Source: Phoenix dactylifera (lineage: Eukaryota; Streptophyta; Magnoliopsida; Arecales; Arecaceae). From it: DNA of 64,000 nt. Positions 48,152 through 59,740 of the stretch are shown in pieces. The stretch is from assembly GCF_009389715.1 (NCBI RefSeq), contig NC_052409.1, positions 1,218,001-1,282,000 of the forward strand, given 5' to 3'. The position numbers were made by a program, and so were the translations under genes. The notes below the pieces were generated by a model. The model was not told the origin of the DNA. It worked only from the letters and a program-made list of their open reading frames with translations, and ran no database searches. Position 1 is the stretch's first letter. The number at the start of each line of letters is the position of its first letter.

Positions 48152-50044
48152 CTACGAGGGGGTGGACATTTTGTGCAACAACTGTCTGGACAAGCTCATC
48201 TTTTGGAAGGCCTCGTAAAACAAAATATCAGCTGAGCTTCCACTATCCACAAGAACACGCCTTACATCATAGTTTGCCATAGTGAGGGAGATCACCATGG
48301 CGTCATCGTGGGGAGTCTGAACCCCCTTTACATCCTCATCAGAAAAGGTGATTACATTGCCGACTCTCTGCCTCTTTACGACGGCCGTCCCTGACGCTTC
48401 CGTCGAGCCCCCTGCGTTCCTCACGGGCCGAGAGCAGCCCCCAGTGATAGTGTGGATCACGTCCGCAACGGGTCGATTCTGCTCCCGAGGCTCCGGAGGA
48501 GCCGGGTCGGCCGGACGCGGGTCTGCGGGGGGACGTCGGTCGCTCACATACCGACCGAGACGCCCCCGACGGATAAGAGCCTCGATCTCGTCCCGAAGCT
48601 GGAAGCAGTCCTCTGTGTCGTGGCCGTGGTCTCGGTGGTACTCACAGTACGCCCGGGAGGGCCTCTTTCCAGGGATCCTTCGTATCTGTCTCGGGGCCGG
48701 GAGGTCCTCCCGCCCCTTGATCTCCATAAGGATCTGGGCCCGGGGAGTCAGGAGAGGGGTGTACCGGTTGAAACGTCGGGGCGGAGAACGAGGGCGTGGG
48801 GCGCCGTGGTTCTTCGCCGGCGACGGGCTTCTGCGCCGACGCTGGGGCGTCGGGCTCCTCCTCTGGCGTGCCTCTTTCCGCCTTTTCTTTCCAAGCTTTT
48901 GTGGGATCTCGGCGGCCTCCTTGCTCCGGTGGGCGGCCGCCTCCTCGGCGTCCGCATACTGGTTCGCCCGGGACAACAGCTCTGGGAAGCTCCGCGGCAG
49001 GCGTTTGTCCAGGGAGAAGGTGAGTCTGCCCTTCCGGAAGCCACGCTTCAGGGCTGAAAGAGCTACCTCCTGACTCAGGTTCCGGACCTCCAGCGTAGCC
49101 CTGTTGAAGCGGGTAAGATAATCCCGCAGGCTTTCTCCCTCGTTTTGCCGGACATCAAAGAGGGAGTCGGAGACCAGTCGCCGCCGGCTACTGACGGCGA
49201 AATGAGTGATGAAGAGGCGAGTGAACTGGTCGAAGGACCGGATTGAGTCAGCCTCCAGCCCGGCGAACCATGCCCTCGCCAGGCCACGGAGGGTTGCCGG
49301 GAAAGCCTTGCAGAGAAGGGGATCTGATGCTCCGTGGAGGAGCATAAGGGTCCTGAAACTCTCGACGTGATCTCGCGGGTCCGCCGCCCCGTCATAGGGC
49401 TCGATCGCCGGCATTTTGAACCCCGGCGGATTCGGGGTCCACAGGACCCTCGAGGCGAGCGCCGGCTGGGAGGAGATCTCTAAGTCGGCGAAGGGATCTT
49501 TGGAATGGCCCTTCAGGACCTGGAGTTGTCGGTGGAGATCGTCCACCCGCCAGTCCAGGGAACGCGACCGGTGGGTGGGAGACAAGGAGCGGCGAGAGGG
49601 GGATCGACTGGAGCGCGGGTTCCTCGAGGACTGGGGGGTCTGGGAACGCGCCCGGGCCCGCCTCTCGTACCCCGCGCAGCTCCGGTGGGAAGGTCCCGGC
49701 AGAATGGAGCATGCTCGAGAATCCTCCTCGCGTCGGCGCTCCTCCCCATGGGAGAGGAAGGAACGCGGGTTGAGGAGGACAAGCGAACGCTCAGGCAGCG
49801 GCGGCTCCTGAGCCTGCTGCGGCGCCCGGGACATCGCATCCTGCAGATTCTGCACCGCCTCCGCGAGGGTGCGAACCTGCTGGGTTAGCTGGTCGAACTG
49901 GGCGGCTTCGACCATCTGAATGGGCGGTGGGGCGGTGGAGTGTTGCTGAGAGCGTGTTGGGGATGCAGCGGCCTCCCGGCCAGTGGCGCGAGAGGCCCCG
50001 CGACCGGAAGCATTGGAAGCTCCACGACCACCTCGCCGTGCCAT
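48152..50044 (-). pseudogene. Tat gag and protease start
   Basis: The ATG at 50044 (MARRGGRGASNASGRG) follows the primer site closely. An Arg/Ser-rich region and a heptad-like stretch (FDQLTQQVRTLAEAVQNLQD) precede the Gag domain (PYDGAADPRDHVESFRTLM, LARAWFAGLEADSIRSFDQF, ESLRDYLTRFN). A CEYHRDHGHDTEDCFQL zinc-like motif and the aspartic protease start (VLVDSGSSADILF) follow. The frame ends at 48152 because of a single-base-type shift in a C run near 48163-48168, just after the protease active site. A longer frame upstream to 50206 runs into the primer site and LTR and is not the start. Confidence 0.9.
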
Positions 50045-50064
50045 TACGATCGCTCTGAGATCCG

Positions 50065-50082
50065 GCCCTCCTTCTAGCGCCA
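50065..50082 (-). other. Tat primer binding site (candidate)
   Basis: The minus strand reads TGGCGCTAGAAGGAGGGC, two bases inside the 5' LTR end. TGGCGC starts are usual for Tat/Athila-type elements. I do not assign the tRNA. Confidence 0.7.
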
Positions 50083-50084
50083 AC

Positions 50085-50960
50085 TGTTGCTGGTGGTCCA
50101 AACCGAGAACGATTGGCACAGCGGTGTGAACGGGGTTCCCTTGGAGTTGGGTTGATCGCGCTCCACCTTCCACCGGAAAACCTGCAGGCAAGCCTCGCAC
50201 CACCACTGGGGTAGTGGGGGCCCTCCGACGATCAAGTCAGAGGAGATTGAAGGAGAAGGAGAGATAGTAGTAACGGATAAGAGAATACTCTGGAAAACCT
50301 TTGCTTACCCTCCCCCTTCCCCCCCCAGCCCCATATATATCAGGCTGGGGGGTTTTTCCGGGGATTCGTCATCGTGTGGCACGATGGGGCTGCCACTGAC
50401 ATGGCCGTTACAGGGCGTCGTGGGGCAGCGCTGGGTACGGCCCTGGCAGGGCATAGTGGAGCTCCGCTTTGTACGGCTGTTACAGGGGATCGTGGGGCAG
50501 CGCCGGATACGGCCGTTGCAGGGAGTAGTGGAGCAGGGGGCCGCGGCGTGCCTCAGAGGAACAGTCTGTTGTTGTCGAGAGATTGCCGACTCGGGGTCGG
50601 ATGACTGGATCAGGGGACAGCCGACTCGGGGTCGGGCTGCGGAGCCGAAGATATCCGACTCGGGGTCGGATTGCTGGATCAAGGGGCAGCCGACTCGGGG
50701 TCGGGCTGCGGAGCCGAAGATATCCGACTCGGGGTCGGATTGCTGGATCAAGGGGCAGCCGACTCGGGGTCGGGCTGCGGAGCCGAAGATATCCGACTCG
50801 GGGTCGGATTGCTGGATCAAGGGGCAGCCGACTCGGGGTCGGGCTGCGGAGCCGAAGATATCCGACTCGGGGTCGGATTGCTGGATCAAGGGACTGCCGT
50901 AGTCTTCCTGGGCGCGCGTGCCGGTCACGTGGGGCATGGTGGCTAAATTCCCCCGTAACA
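50085..50960 (-). repeat. Tat 5' LTR (876 bp)
   Basis: It matches the other LTR with about seven base differences (for example near 50136, 50176, 50359, 50488 and 50503) plus one extra 69-bp unit (four against three). It ends CCCGTAACA at 50960, followed by the GTTAC duplication. Confidence 0.95.
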
Positions 50961-50965
50961 GTTAC

Positions 50966-52190
50966 CTTTAAGAATAATAAGAGTGATTTACAGGAACGAA
51001 TGATAAGTGAACAAACGACAAAAGGGAACAAGGATATTAGTCAATAAACTGTGCATGCAAACTTAGCATGTTAGCTGGTAGTAGCCAATTAACTAAAAAA
51101 CAGATTTAATTTGCTGATAGATTATTTTTACCCTCTTTTATGAAATCTGATTTTAATAATAATAATTTTTTAAAAGCAAAGGGCATGGACATGTGAAATT
51201 TTGCCTGCCACCTGACAATATCTGTTGTTGAAACAAATGGATGAAAAGTTTCCAACAGTAAATTGATATAAAATCATTTTCCACAAAAACACACTAATGT
51301 TGTTAATTTTCATGCAAAATTGCATCGAAATGTTGAAGGAAGTTTATTTTTTTATAGAAAAATCCATCAACTTTTTATGAAAAAAAGAGAGAGAATATTT
51401 TCATGTCAATATAAAAATTCAAAAAATGTCCAAACCTATTCTCATTTCTTTGCATTGACAATTCATCCTCAGTTCGAGGAAATCCAGGGTAGGATCAATG
51501 CTAATGTCGATTTAGGAATGGTTTTGCTCCCATGTCTGTAAAGCTATTTGTGCGACTCTATTTATCATGTGTCGACCTCTTTAAATTTTATGGTAAGTCT
51601 CTTTCTTCTCTAAAGATGCCTGAGCTAGGTATGACCTATATTACATATGCTCCGGGGTGTTGGTGCATGCCCAAATGTCGGATCCTTTCATTATCTAAGA
51701 ATTTCTTTTTATGGACCCATGTTCGAGTGTCATACACATGCCCTTTTTTAAAAATATTGGGGTGGATGCTTAGGCTAAAATAACGGTCTAGGTAAGGGTA
51801 TAGCCTTGATCCATTAGGTTGACACTAGGTAGAGAGCCAGTTGGGAAATTCTTTTGACTCTGATAAATGATACTTCTATACTAAAGCCAACCCTGTATGG
51901 ATGGCATAGAGCTTGGTTTGCTAAGGTAGGATGATTGTTCTCATGATAAGCTTTTATTTCTATGCCGCTTACCCAAATTCTGTGAACTAACAACCACCCT
52001 GCTATCTTTGGAACAACAGCAGCAAGGCAACAACTTCTACCCCAGAACTTTCAAAACAACACGCCAGCTGCTGGCCAAAGTTCTGCCAACCTGCCTTCTG
52101 CACTATCATCTATCACAGGTCTTGGTCAGTCCAACATATCACAGAACATGCCTGGCATATCACAACCACAGGATCAGCAACAATTCCAAG
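50966..52190 (+). repeat. Segmental duplication block A (right part, after the Tat insertion)
   Basis: The sequence from CTTTAAGAATAATAAGAGTG matches 59733 to about 61040 in block B: the same intron tail, then the start of the Q-rich exon. Homology is lost after the codons for NMPGISQ. Confidence 0.9.
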
Positions 52191-52237
52191 TTTCTCAGCT
52201 GCAGCAGCCTGGCAATCACCCAAATCAGGTGCAATAA

Positions 52238-53442
52238 ATGAACTTACAAGGTTCAGCAACTTCCATGCAACAGCTGAGAATTCGTGCAATACATGAGGAG
52301 CAGACTGGTGTCTCATGGGTTTAAGCCATTTGGGTTACAGTCAGCTTCATAGTGCTCTAGTTCTTAAATTCGGCAATTTAAGTCTACGTATGATTGAGAA
52401 TGTGGGTATTTGTATGTGTAGCTTCATAATCCTCCATGTAGTTCTTAAATTCGGAAATTTAAGTCTATGTATGATTGAGAATGTGGGTATTTGTGTGTAG
52501 CTTCATAATATGCCATGTAGTTCTTAAGTGTGTGTGTGTTATGATTTAAAAATTTATGTGTGCATGTGTGTTGGAAATAGAACAAAAAATAGAGCAATGT
52601 TGGATAGTACTTTTCGTATCAGAGTTAGTATGGTTACAGTCAAATTCATAATACTTCATGGAGTTCGTCTTCTTAAATTTGGAGGTTTAAGTCTACATAT
52701 GATTGTGCACGCATGTTTGGACTATGAATTTTACGTTAGCTTCTTAAAAAAGAAGTTTACACTTCAAAATCAATGATCCAAGATACAAATTAATGAAAAT
52801 AATCTACACCAAAAAAATATTTATAAATTAAAATTTATGTATTTTGGTAGTTTCTAACTTAATCATTAAGTAAGCATTAAAATGGATGGTTTTAACAGTG
52901 TGGCACTATGTTTTATTATGATTACTCATCAAAATCTAATAAATTTAAATTTATCTATATTTTAAGATATATAGATCATGATTTATTAAGTGAATTTTTG
53001 ATTTGTATACTTAATTATATATTTTTTCTGCCAGTGCCTTTGATGCTGTTGATTTTTACATTTGCTTAACTATAACTGGTAAGATACATAAATTTTGATT
53101 TCTAGCTATATTTTGAACTATAAATCATATTTAATGATTTGGATGTCATTAATTTAAAGTTGTTAATTCCTTTTTCTAAAGACATAACATAAAGTATGTA
53201 GTATAGATATATAGCCTGGCTAACATATACTATATGTACATACATAAACACGCATACATCCATATATATTTATATATAGAAAGAGAGAAAAGATTGCATA
53301 ATGATGTGTGGGGGGTGTATCTTTCACACGGAAGAAGGATTCACCTTTCTTCGCACGGGTCTATCATTAGACCATCCATTGGCCACTTTGATATTCATGT
53401 AGGTAGATGAATGACTGCATTCAGAGTGCATTGAAATCCCAT
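52238..53442. other. AT-rich spacer between duplication blocks, with a tandem repeat
   Basis: No gene is seen. At about 52358-52520 an 80-odd-base unit (GTTCTTAAATTCGG, TTTAAGTCTA, TATGATTGAGAATGTGGGTA) is repeated twice, with a weaker third relative at 52665-52715. Around 53220-53285 is a TATATA/ACATAC-rich stretch. Confidence 0.6.
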
Positions 53443-56400
53443 GGTGCATTCATATGAAAAAAGGCGAATCTTTCTTTTGTGCCAATGATGCACCCACAAC
53501 CCCATAATGAATACTTCCAATCCCTTCCTACTCTTAAGTAGTTATGAAGAATCACATTGACATAAACCGAAAGTTTTAACCAAAAAAACCTTCTCTGAGG
53601 CACGTACCATATAGCCGTAATTTCTTAGAATATCCCCAATTTTAGACTAATGAGTAGTACACGGTACTAAGATGTTTCATTGTTCATTGAGAGTTGTTTA
53701 TCCTTCTACCGTATATGTAATTAAGTCTTATAAAAACATTTAAATTTTTTTATTTTATTGACATTAATTAAACTCGAGATATCATAAGTATTGTGCTACG
53801 TTCCTATTTTAACAAGAAGAAGATCAAAGAGCCTCTATTTTAACAAAGCCCTAAGATCTAACTTATCAACCTCTCATTAAGCCTATTGTGTCCATTAGAA
53901 TAGTCATAATTACATAGTCGTTCGAACATTTAACTTCTTTCTGATCAACAATTAGCTATATACAACTAACAATTGACCTTTCAATGGTTGAATGATCAAT
54001 GATCAGAAATGTGCCAGTTCTTTGAAATACTTTGGTAAAGAGAACATAAAATTTGTTGCACAATTGCAAGTGTACTGACGGCACCAGCTTAGATTGGACT
54101 ATTCAAGCCGTTCATAAATTATTTGATATTATCTTTTCATACATTCTTCTATATGTAGAGGGTGTAATCCAACATGATCATAACATGATTTTAAATCATT
54201 TAAGACCGATTCATCAATTGAGTGACTAAAAATACAAAATATAAAAATTAGAAAAATAGCCAAAAGCATGATAATTGAAAGATTATAATTGATGAAAAAA
54301 TAGCCATGAAATAATATAACCAGCAAGTGGTTAAAAATACAAGCAGCAAAAAACGTATAAGCATGGTCTGATATAAAAGTTCAAATTATATCTCAAATTA
54401 AATGTTGTTTGAAGAGTGTTTCCTCATCTAATAGCCTCATCTACGTTTGTAGAGAGACTATGATTTCTTAAGCAACTAACTATATTTAGATAGTTATTTT
54501 CAGAAAAAAATAATTTTAGATAATTATTTTTAGCAATAACTGCATATCACTCTGCAATAATTTCTTTGGAAAAGGCCACATATCATAATTAAATTGCATG
54601 GATAAGTGATCGGATCATTAATGATCAAAATATAATTGATTATAATATATTTGGTCATTGATTACCTAATTTGATAAAATCAATGATCAACTTCCATCGC
54701 ATATTTTCCGATTGAATAAAACTTAGTCACTATTTTATTTTTGAGCTCTAATTTATTTATACTATTAGCAGAAATACTTGAAACCTTAAAGTAATAATCA
54801 AACGTCGCTTTTATCTCAATGGCAACCTTATAGAAGCAATTCCTAAGTGGACTATCTTTCTCCACTCGATAGCAATTAATAACTTCAAAAAAATTCTTCC
54901 CACTATTAAAAGTTTGCTAGCTCTTGAATTTTTTTTTCAACTATTAATTAATTTATTATATTTCTCTTTCAACCATTTACTTTTCACCACTGGTCAAACT
55001 TAGAAAGCTCGTCTGTTTGGTTCGTAGAGAAAATAAAATAATGTCTAATATTTAGTTAGAGTTTTGAAGAAAATAAAAAATAGTTTTTTATAAAAATATT
55101 TTTTTATATTTTATAAAAAAAGAAAAACTATATAGGATACAAGAAGTCCAATAATCATGGGCCGAAATTAGAGATTTTTTTTAAAAAAATTTTCTTAAGC
55201 TTTTTAAATAGATTTTTTTTTACTTATCATAAATAAATATTTTATAATTCTTTTGACAAAATAAATACTCAACTAAGTATACAGTAGTTTTTATATTATC
55301 AACCAAATATATGAAAGTTATTTTTCCGAGCATCGTGTGCCCGGGACTTTTTCCGAGCATCAGCGTTAACAGGGACCTCTTTGTTAGAAACCTGGGACTA
55401 GCGGAGGGCTGTCTGCATTCCAGTCGGAGGAATCTTCCCAGTTTTCTTCTCTCTCAACGGGTTGGTCGTGCCGCTGGTATTGGCCGCCGACGGGTTTTCT
55501 CCTCCCCTCTCTCCTTCGCTGCTGAGATCTCGCCGCGGTTTGTTTTCTTGTTGCCCTTTTGAGATGGAGGCGAACAGCTGGAGGCTCGCGCAGGGGGAGG
55601 CTTCCGCCGACGACAGCGCGTCCGTCGATTGGCGGACCCAGCTGCAGCACGAATCGCGGCAGAGGATCGTCAATAAGATGTGAGTGGATACCGGAACTTT
55701 TTCTTGCGTCTTTCTTTCGATTCGTTTTAGGTTTTCAGATGAATCGGAGACATGCTTGAGTGATAGATCATTATTGGGCCGGCGGTTTCTTAAGTCTTGA
55801 TACCGTGATGCTTTCCAGGGTCGAATTTTGTGGGTTTGGAATCATCCGTTGGCTACAGCAAGAAATTTTGAATCTATGGAATGGTTTCCTTCCTTCCTTT
55901 GTTTCTTGCTTTTCATTTTTTTTCTTAAATTTTGTCGGTATTGGTTCTTGTTTTAGAACATATTTAGGTGTGATCAATTTCGGAAATAGACGAATTCATT
56001 CGGAAATTTTCGCTGAAAGATGGTCTGGCTGGTGCTGGCATCTGTGGTGCACATATCGAAACGGAGATGAAACTGGTTGATTCGGGCGAATTTAATCAAG
56101 ACTTTGTCAGATTGGATTAGCATGTTAGATCGATTTCAATCTTGATGTGTCATCTGGGCAGAACTGTCATTATGGCAATAACAAAAGAGCTTCTAGATCC
56201 CAATAATTGCTTCTTGAGTTTCCTTAACTTGATAAGTGGAGATGGTCGAATTTTGCACTATGAATTGGGCACGATACTGCATCGTTCTTTATGTGGGAGA
56301 GAATCCATGGAGGCTGAGGTTTAATGCTGTCATTATAGATATAAAAAAGAAGGGGATGGGATTGTAAGAAAAAGCTGAAAAGAAGGAGATTTATCCCCAT

Positions 56401-59400
56401 TGCTGGGAGGAGGGGTGCCGGGCCAACTTGCCTGAGCTTGTTAAGAAAGATATCCAAAACTTGCCTTTTTTTTTTCCGACTTGATAGATTTGAAGGAATT
56501 CATGATTCCAGTCTGCAATAGGTGCGTTTGAGCTTATTCTAAGGGTAAGCGTCCTTATATATATGGACGAATCCTCATCCATGATATCTCTGCAGGCATA
56601 AAGTTTTCGTATTTATAATCTTTGCGTCCTCTTAATAGTTTCTGCATGAAATTCTACTCCATTATTAATGACATTATGGTATTTTTTGCAGAATGGACAC
56701 TTTAAAGAGATGCTTGCCTATCGTGCCTGGGAGCTTAAATGAACTTCAAAAAATTGCTGTACGATTTGAAGAGAAGATATATACTGCAGCTACAAGCCAG
56801 GTACATTTGCTTACCTGAATTTCAAATTTATGTTGCAAGATGAATTATTTGTTCTATAAGCAGTTAAGCATCATTCTTCTTAGTGACCGTTCCTACAAAT
56901 TTAAAGTTACGACTGCAACCATGCTCCATTATGCGTTCTGGAAAATATCTTTTGTGTTCGTCATATAACCAGAGCCTAAGGGAGACGAAAGAGTCTGCTG
57001 GAACTGGTTATCATTTTATAATCAACAGATTTTAGTGATCATGTACATGTGGAGTTCTGAAGTGCTCAACCGCAATGGATGTTTACCTGATCAGGAAGTT
57101 AATTAAATTACGCCTGTCAGGATATGTTTGTTTATTTACAAATCTTGTCAAGATAACAATCATATCAAAAATGTTGAGATTGGTAGAATTGAATAGGTTT
57201 AGCAGCAAGAACTCACAATGAATTTGTTGGTCATTTGGAATTGAATAGTGTGAATTAATACTAATAACATAGTGTCGTACAAAGATAAATATGCTTGTTT
57301 GTATACAGTTGTGATCAAGATGAGACGTCAAAATCACTGAGATTGTGGAGTTGTGGAATTTGGCCATTTGGAGTTTGAGAATTAGTGTTAATTGATACTA
57401 ATGATAGGTTGCATTAGTAAAAAATGATTTTTCTTTATTTTTCTGTCACTTTATGTTATTTCAAAGTGGATGAAGTTCATAGAAATGGTCAATTTGTCTT
57501 TCTTGTTCCATGGCTTCACCCGCGCCTTTGCGGGCATGGGAGAGGTGTGGATAAGAGATCGAAGGTTCAATTGATCAATGAAATATGAAAAATGCATGGT
57601 CTACAACTATAAGGTGCAGTTCTTACACTCTTAGTCAAATCTCAATAGAAACCTGTGGGGGAAGCTAGATTTTATGTGAATTAATGAGTATGTTGGCTAT
57701 CATGATTCAGCATGCTGAGTTGGCAGTTATAGGAAGAATTGTTACCTTATCACTTGTCAGTGTTTGCTTCAACTTGTCAAGAAAGAAAGGAAAAAATACC
57801 AATGTCTTGTAGCTCTTGCTGAATTTACACATATTTCCTTGACTTTAGTTTGGGTACTTGATCCACCTGATGTTGGAAGCTGTCTGCTGTTTGCTAATCT
57901 TCCACAATGCAAATCATGCTTTTGATTTCCCTTTGACTGTTAATTTTAAACACTTGATTGGAACTGTGGATGTATCATGGTAAGTATCTTTGGATAGCTT
58001 ATAAGGGCCAGTCTAACTGTAGGTGACAAATCAGTATCCTTACTTCTAAATATTCATTTGCATGGTAAAAAATGCTTGTGCCTGTTTATTCCTCTCATTC
58101 TCATTAATTTGAAATTTTGAATTGTCAGCTTTCACGGGAAGTAATTTTTCTGACTCTGATATTGCAGACTGATTATCTGAGGAGAATTTCTCTGAGAATG
58201 CTTTCAATGGAGACAAAGACTCAGCATACTCCTCCAATTAATCCTTCAATGCTGAACCCCGCAGTTCCAAACCAAAATCCTACAGAGCCAGGTATTGCCT
58301 TGAAAAAATACATCGCTTCTTATAAATGCGATATCACAAAAGATCTAAAAGGAACTCACTGATCTTGTTCCATTCATTTTAGCATATTATTGTTTATTTT
58401 AAATTTGTTATTTTTGATGTATGATCGACGTGAAGCTGATAAGTGCTCTGAGCTTGTTCTATATGTGAAATATCATTTGGTGTTGCACCATTTACATTTT
58501 TCCTACCTTTGATATGGTTTTATTTAGTCTTTTTCTGTATAATTGTATAATTTATTTCCAGTGTTCTTTATTGGTATGTTTTTCTTGTTCTTTTTAGTTC
58601 TTGTTCTGCACCTGTTATGTAATAGTTCAAGTGGGTCAAGGTAGTACAATATTATCTGAAATCTGGAGCCATTTTTAATCTGGTCCAACATCGCACTGAG
58701 ATTCTTCAATCTATATACCCATGACACATTACCCCCATGACCCAACTGATGAACATGGCCCAAACCCAAACTATCCAAACTCTGACTTTTTTGACCCAAT
58801 TCTTGCAACTCTTGATGCATCAAGTTTAAGGTGAATATTCTAGTATTAAAAAGAGAGAAGTGACTCTCAAAGTCTTTAAACCAAGCTCAAGACTCAACCT
58901 GATCCGAGTAAAACTTTATTCTCATGGCATGACTATAGTCAAAGCTTTGACCCACATCTGACATATTTAAAGTTTGGATCAAAAAATTTACCCTGTACCT
59001 AACCCAGACTAAGAACCCTGATCTAAACCTGATGTAAACAGGTGCAGGTCGGGCAAAGTTTTGTTTTGGGTCAAGTTTTGCCACCCCTTTTGTTGGTATA
59101 AAGGACTATCTAGTTGTTTACATAGCTCAAGTTCACTAAGCTAGGAGCTAGGCTCCACTGTTCCTTTAGACTTGATGACAAACTAGATGAACAGAGAAAT
59201 ACAGTCTCGCATGTGCTGTAAAACTGCATAAGTGACTTGGCTTGTCAATAGCTTGCAACCAAAGGATTCGACAGACTTCCAAAAACAAAGGTTTACATAT
59301 TACTTATTTTGCTCAAGTTGGTTAGTGGCCTGTACAATATTTGTTCCATCCAGTACTTACACTGGACAAGTATTAATATTGAAAGTTTTGCGAGATACTT

Positions 59401-59740
59401 AAAAATTTGCAATTTTGATATGCTTTGATATCTTATGATCCCTAACCTTTTCTTTGGTTTATTTGATAAAAAGCTTCTTTCTTGAAAGTAGACATGCTTT
59501 AACTTGATCTTTTTTCCCCGACCAATTTAAACCATTTTAGCATCCTATACCATGCCAAAGATGCGTGACAAATAACTAATTAGCTTGTCATATGCATGCA
59601 CAGCACACCATCTAAAGAAGTCTAGAATAAAAATTAACATGAATTAGCATTGCCCTAGATCAAATTGTCAATAATGGAGAAAGGAACTCAACTTTGAAGG
59701 CAACTATCGTAAGAAACCACATCACTACTTCTAAGAATAA
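53443..59740 (+). repeat. Segmental duplication block B
   Basis: It matches block A from the breakpoint next to the kiwellin fragment through the MED15 upstream region, exons 1-3 and introns, and continues to about 61040. Block B has a 152-bp segment (58747-58898) absent from A, flanked by GACCCAAC and GACTCAAC, and a 30-bp tandem duplication at about 59786-59845. At 59727-59740 it carries the uninterrupted site that the Tat element fills in block A. Confidence 0.92.

Larger units (their letters stand above)
37439..50960 (-). mobile_element. Complete Ty3/gypsy element of the Tat lineage, 13.5 kb, with an antisense spliced gene
   Basis: The order on the minus strand is: 5' LTR (50960-50085), primer site, gag-protease, reverse transcriptase, RNase H, second RNase H, integrase, a long 3' region with two tandem arrays and a plus-strand gene, polypurine tract, 3' LTR (38245-37439). 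Tat membership is shown by the extra RNase H domain after the RT-linked one and by the antisense gene in the 3' region. The LTRs differ at only about seven bases by eye plus one 69-bp repeat unit, so the insertion is recent. Pol has one frameshift and one in-frame stop. The element sits in an intron of MED15 copy A; copy B has the empty site at about 59727-59740. Confidence 0.95.
33409..52237 (+). pseudogene. MED15: MED15 copy A: open KIX exons, broken Q-rich exon, split by a retrotransposon
   Basis: Exons 33409-33527, 34530-34641 and 36034-36157 keep ATG, splice sites and frame, and encode MEANSWRLAQGEAS... through TLKRSFPIAVPGALNELQ, RFEEKIYTAATSE and TDYLRIISLKMLTMERK, a KIX domain. Several positions are changed from copy B (for example RIVNKIMD becomes WIVDDLMG). 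The next intron carries the 13.5-kb Tat element. The exon-4 remnant (about 52018-52237) has lost about 70 bases, including the splice acceptor and first codons present in copy B, and ends at a stop (52235-52237) after GNHPNQVQ. Full MED15 cannot be made, but a short KIX-only product is conceivable. Confidence 0.82.

Noticed and set aside
48348-49073. 241-codon plus-strand frame opposite gag
   Set aside because: Arg/Ser-rich shadow of the gag coding strand, without family features.
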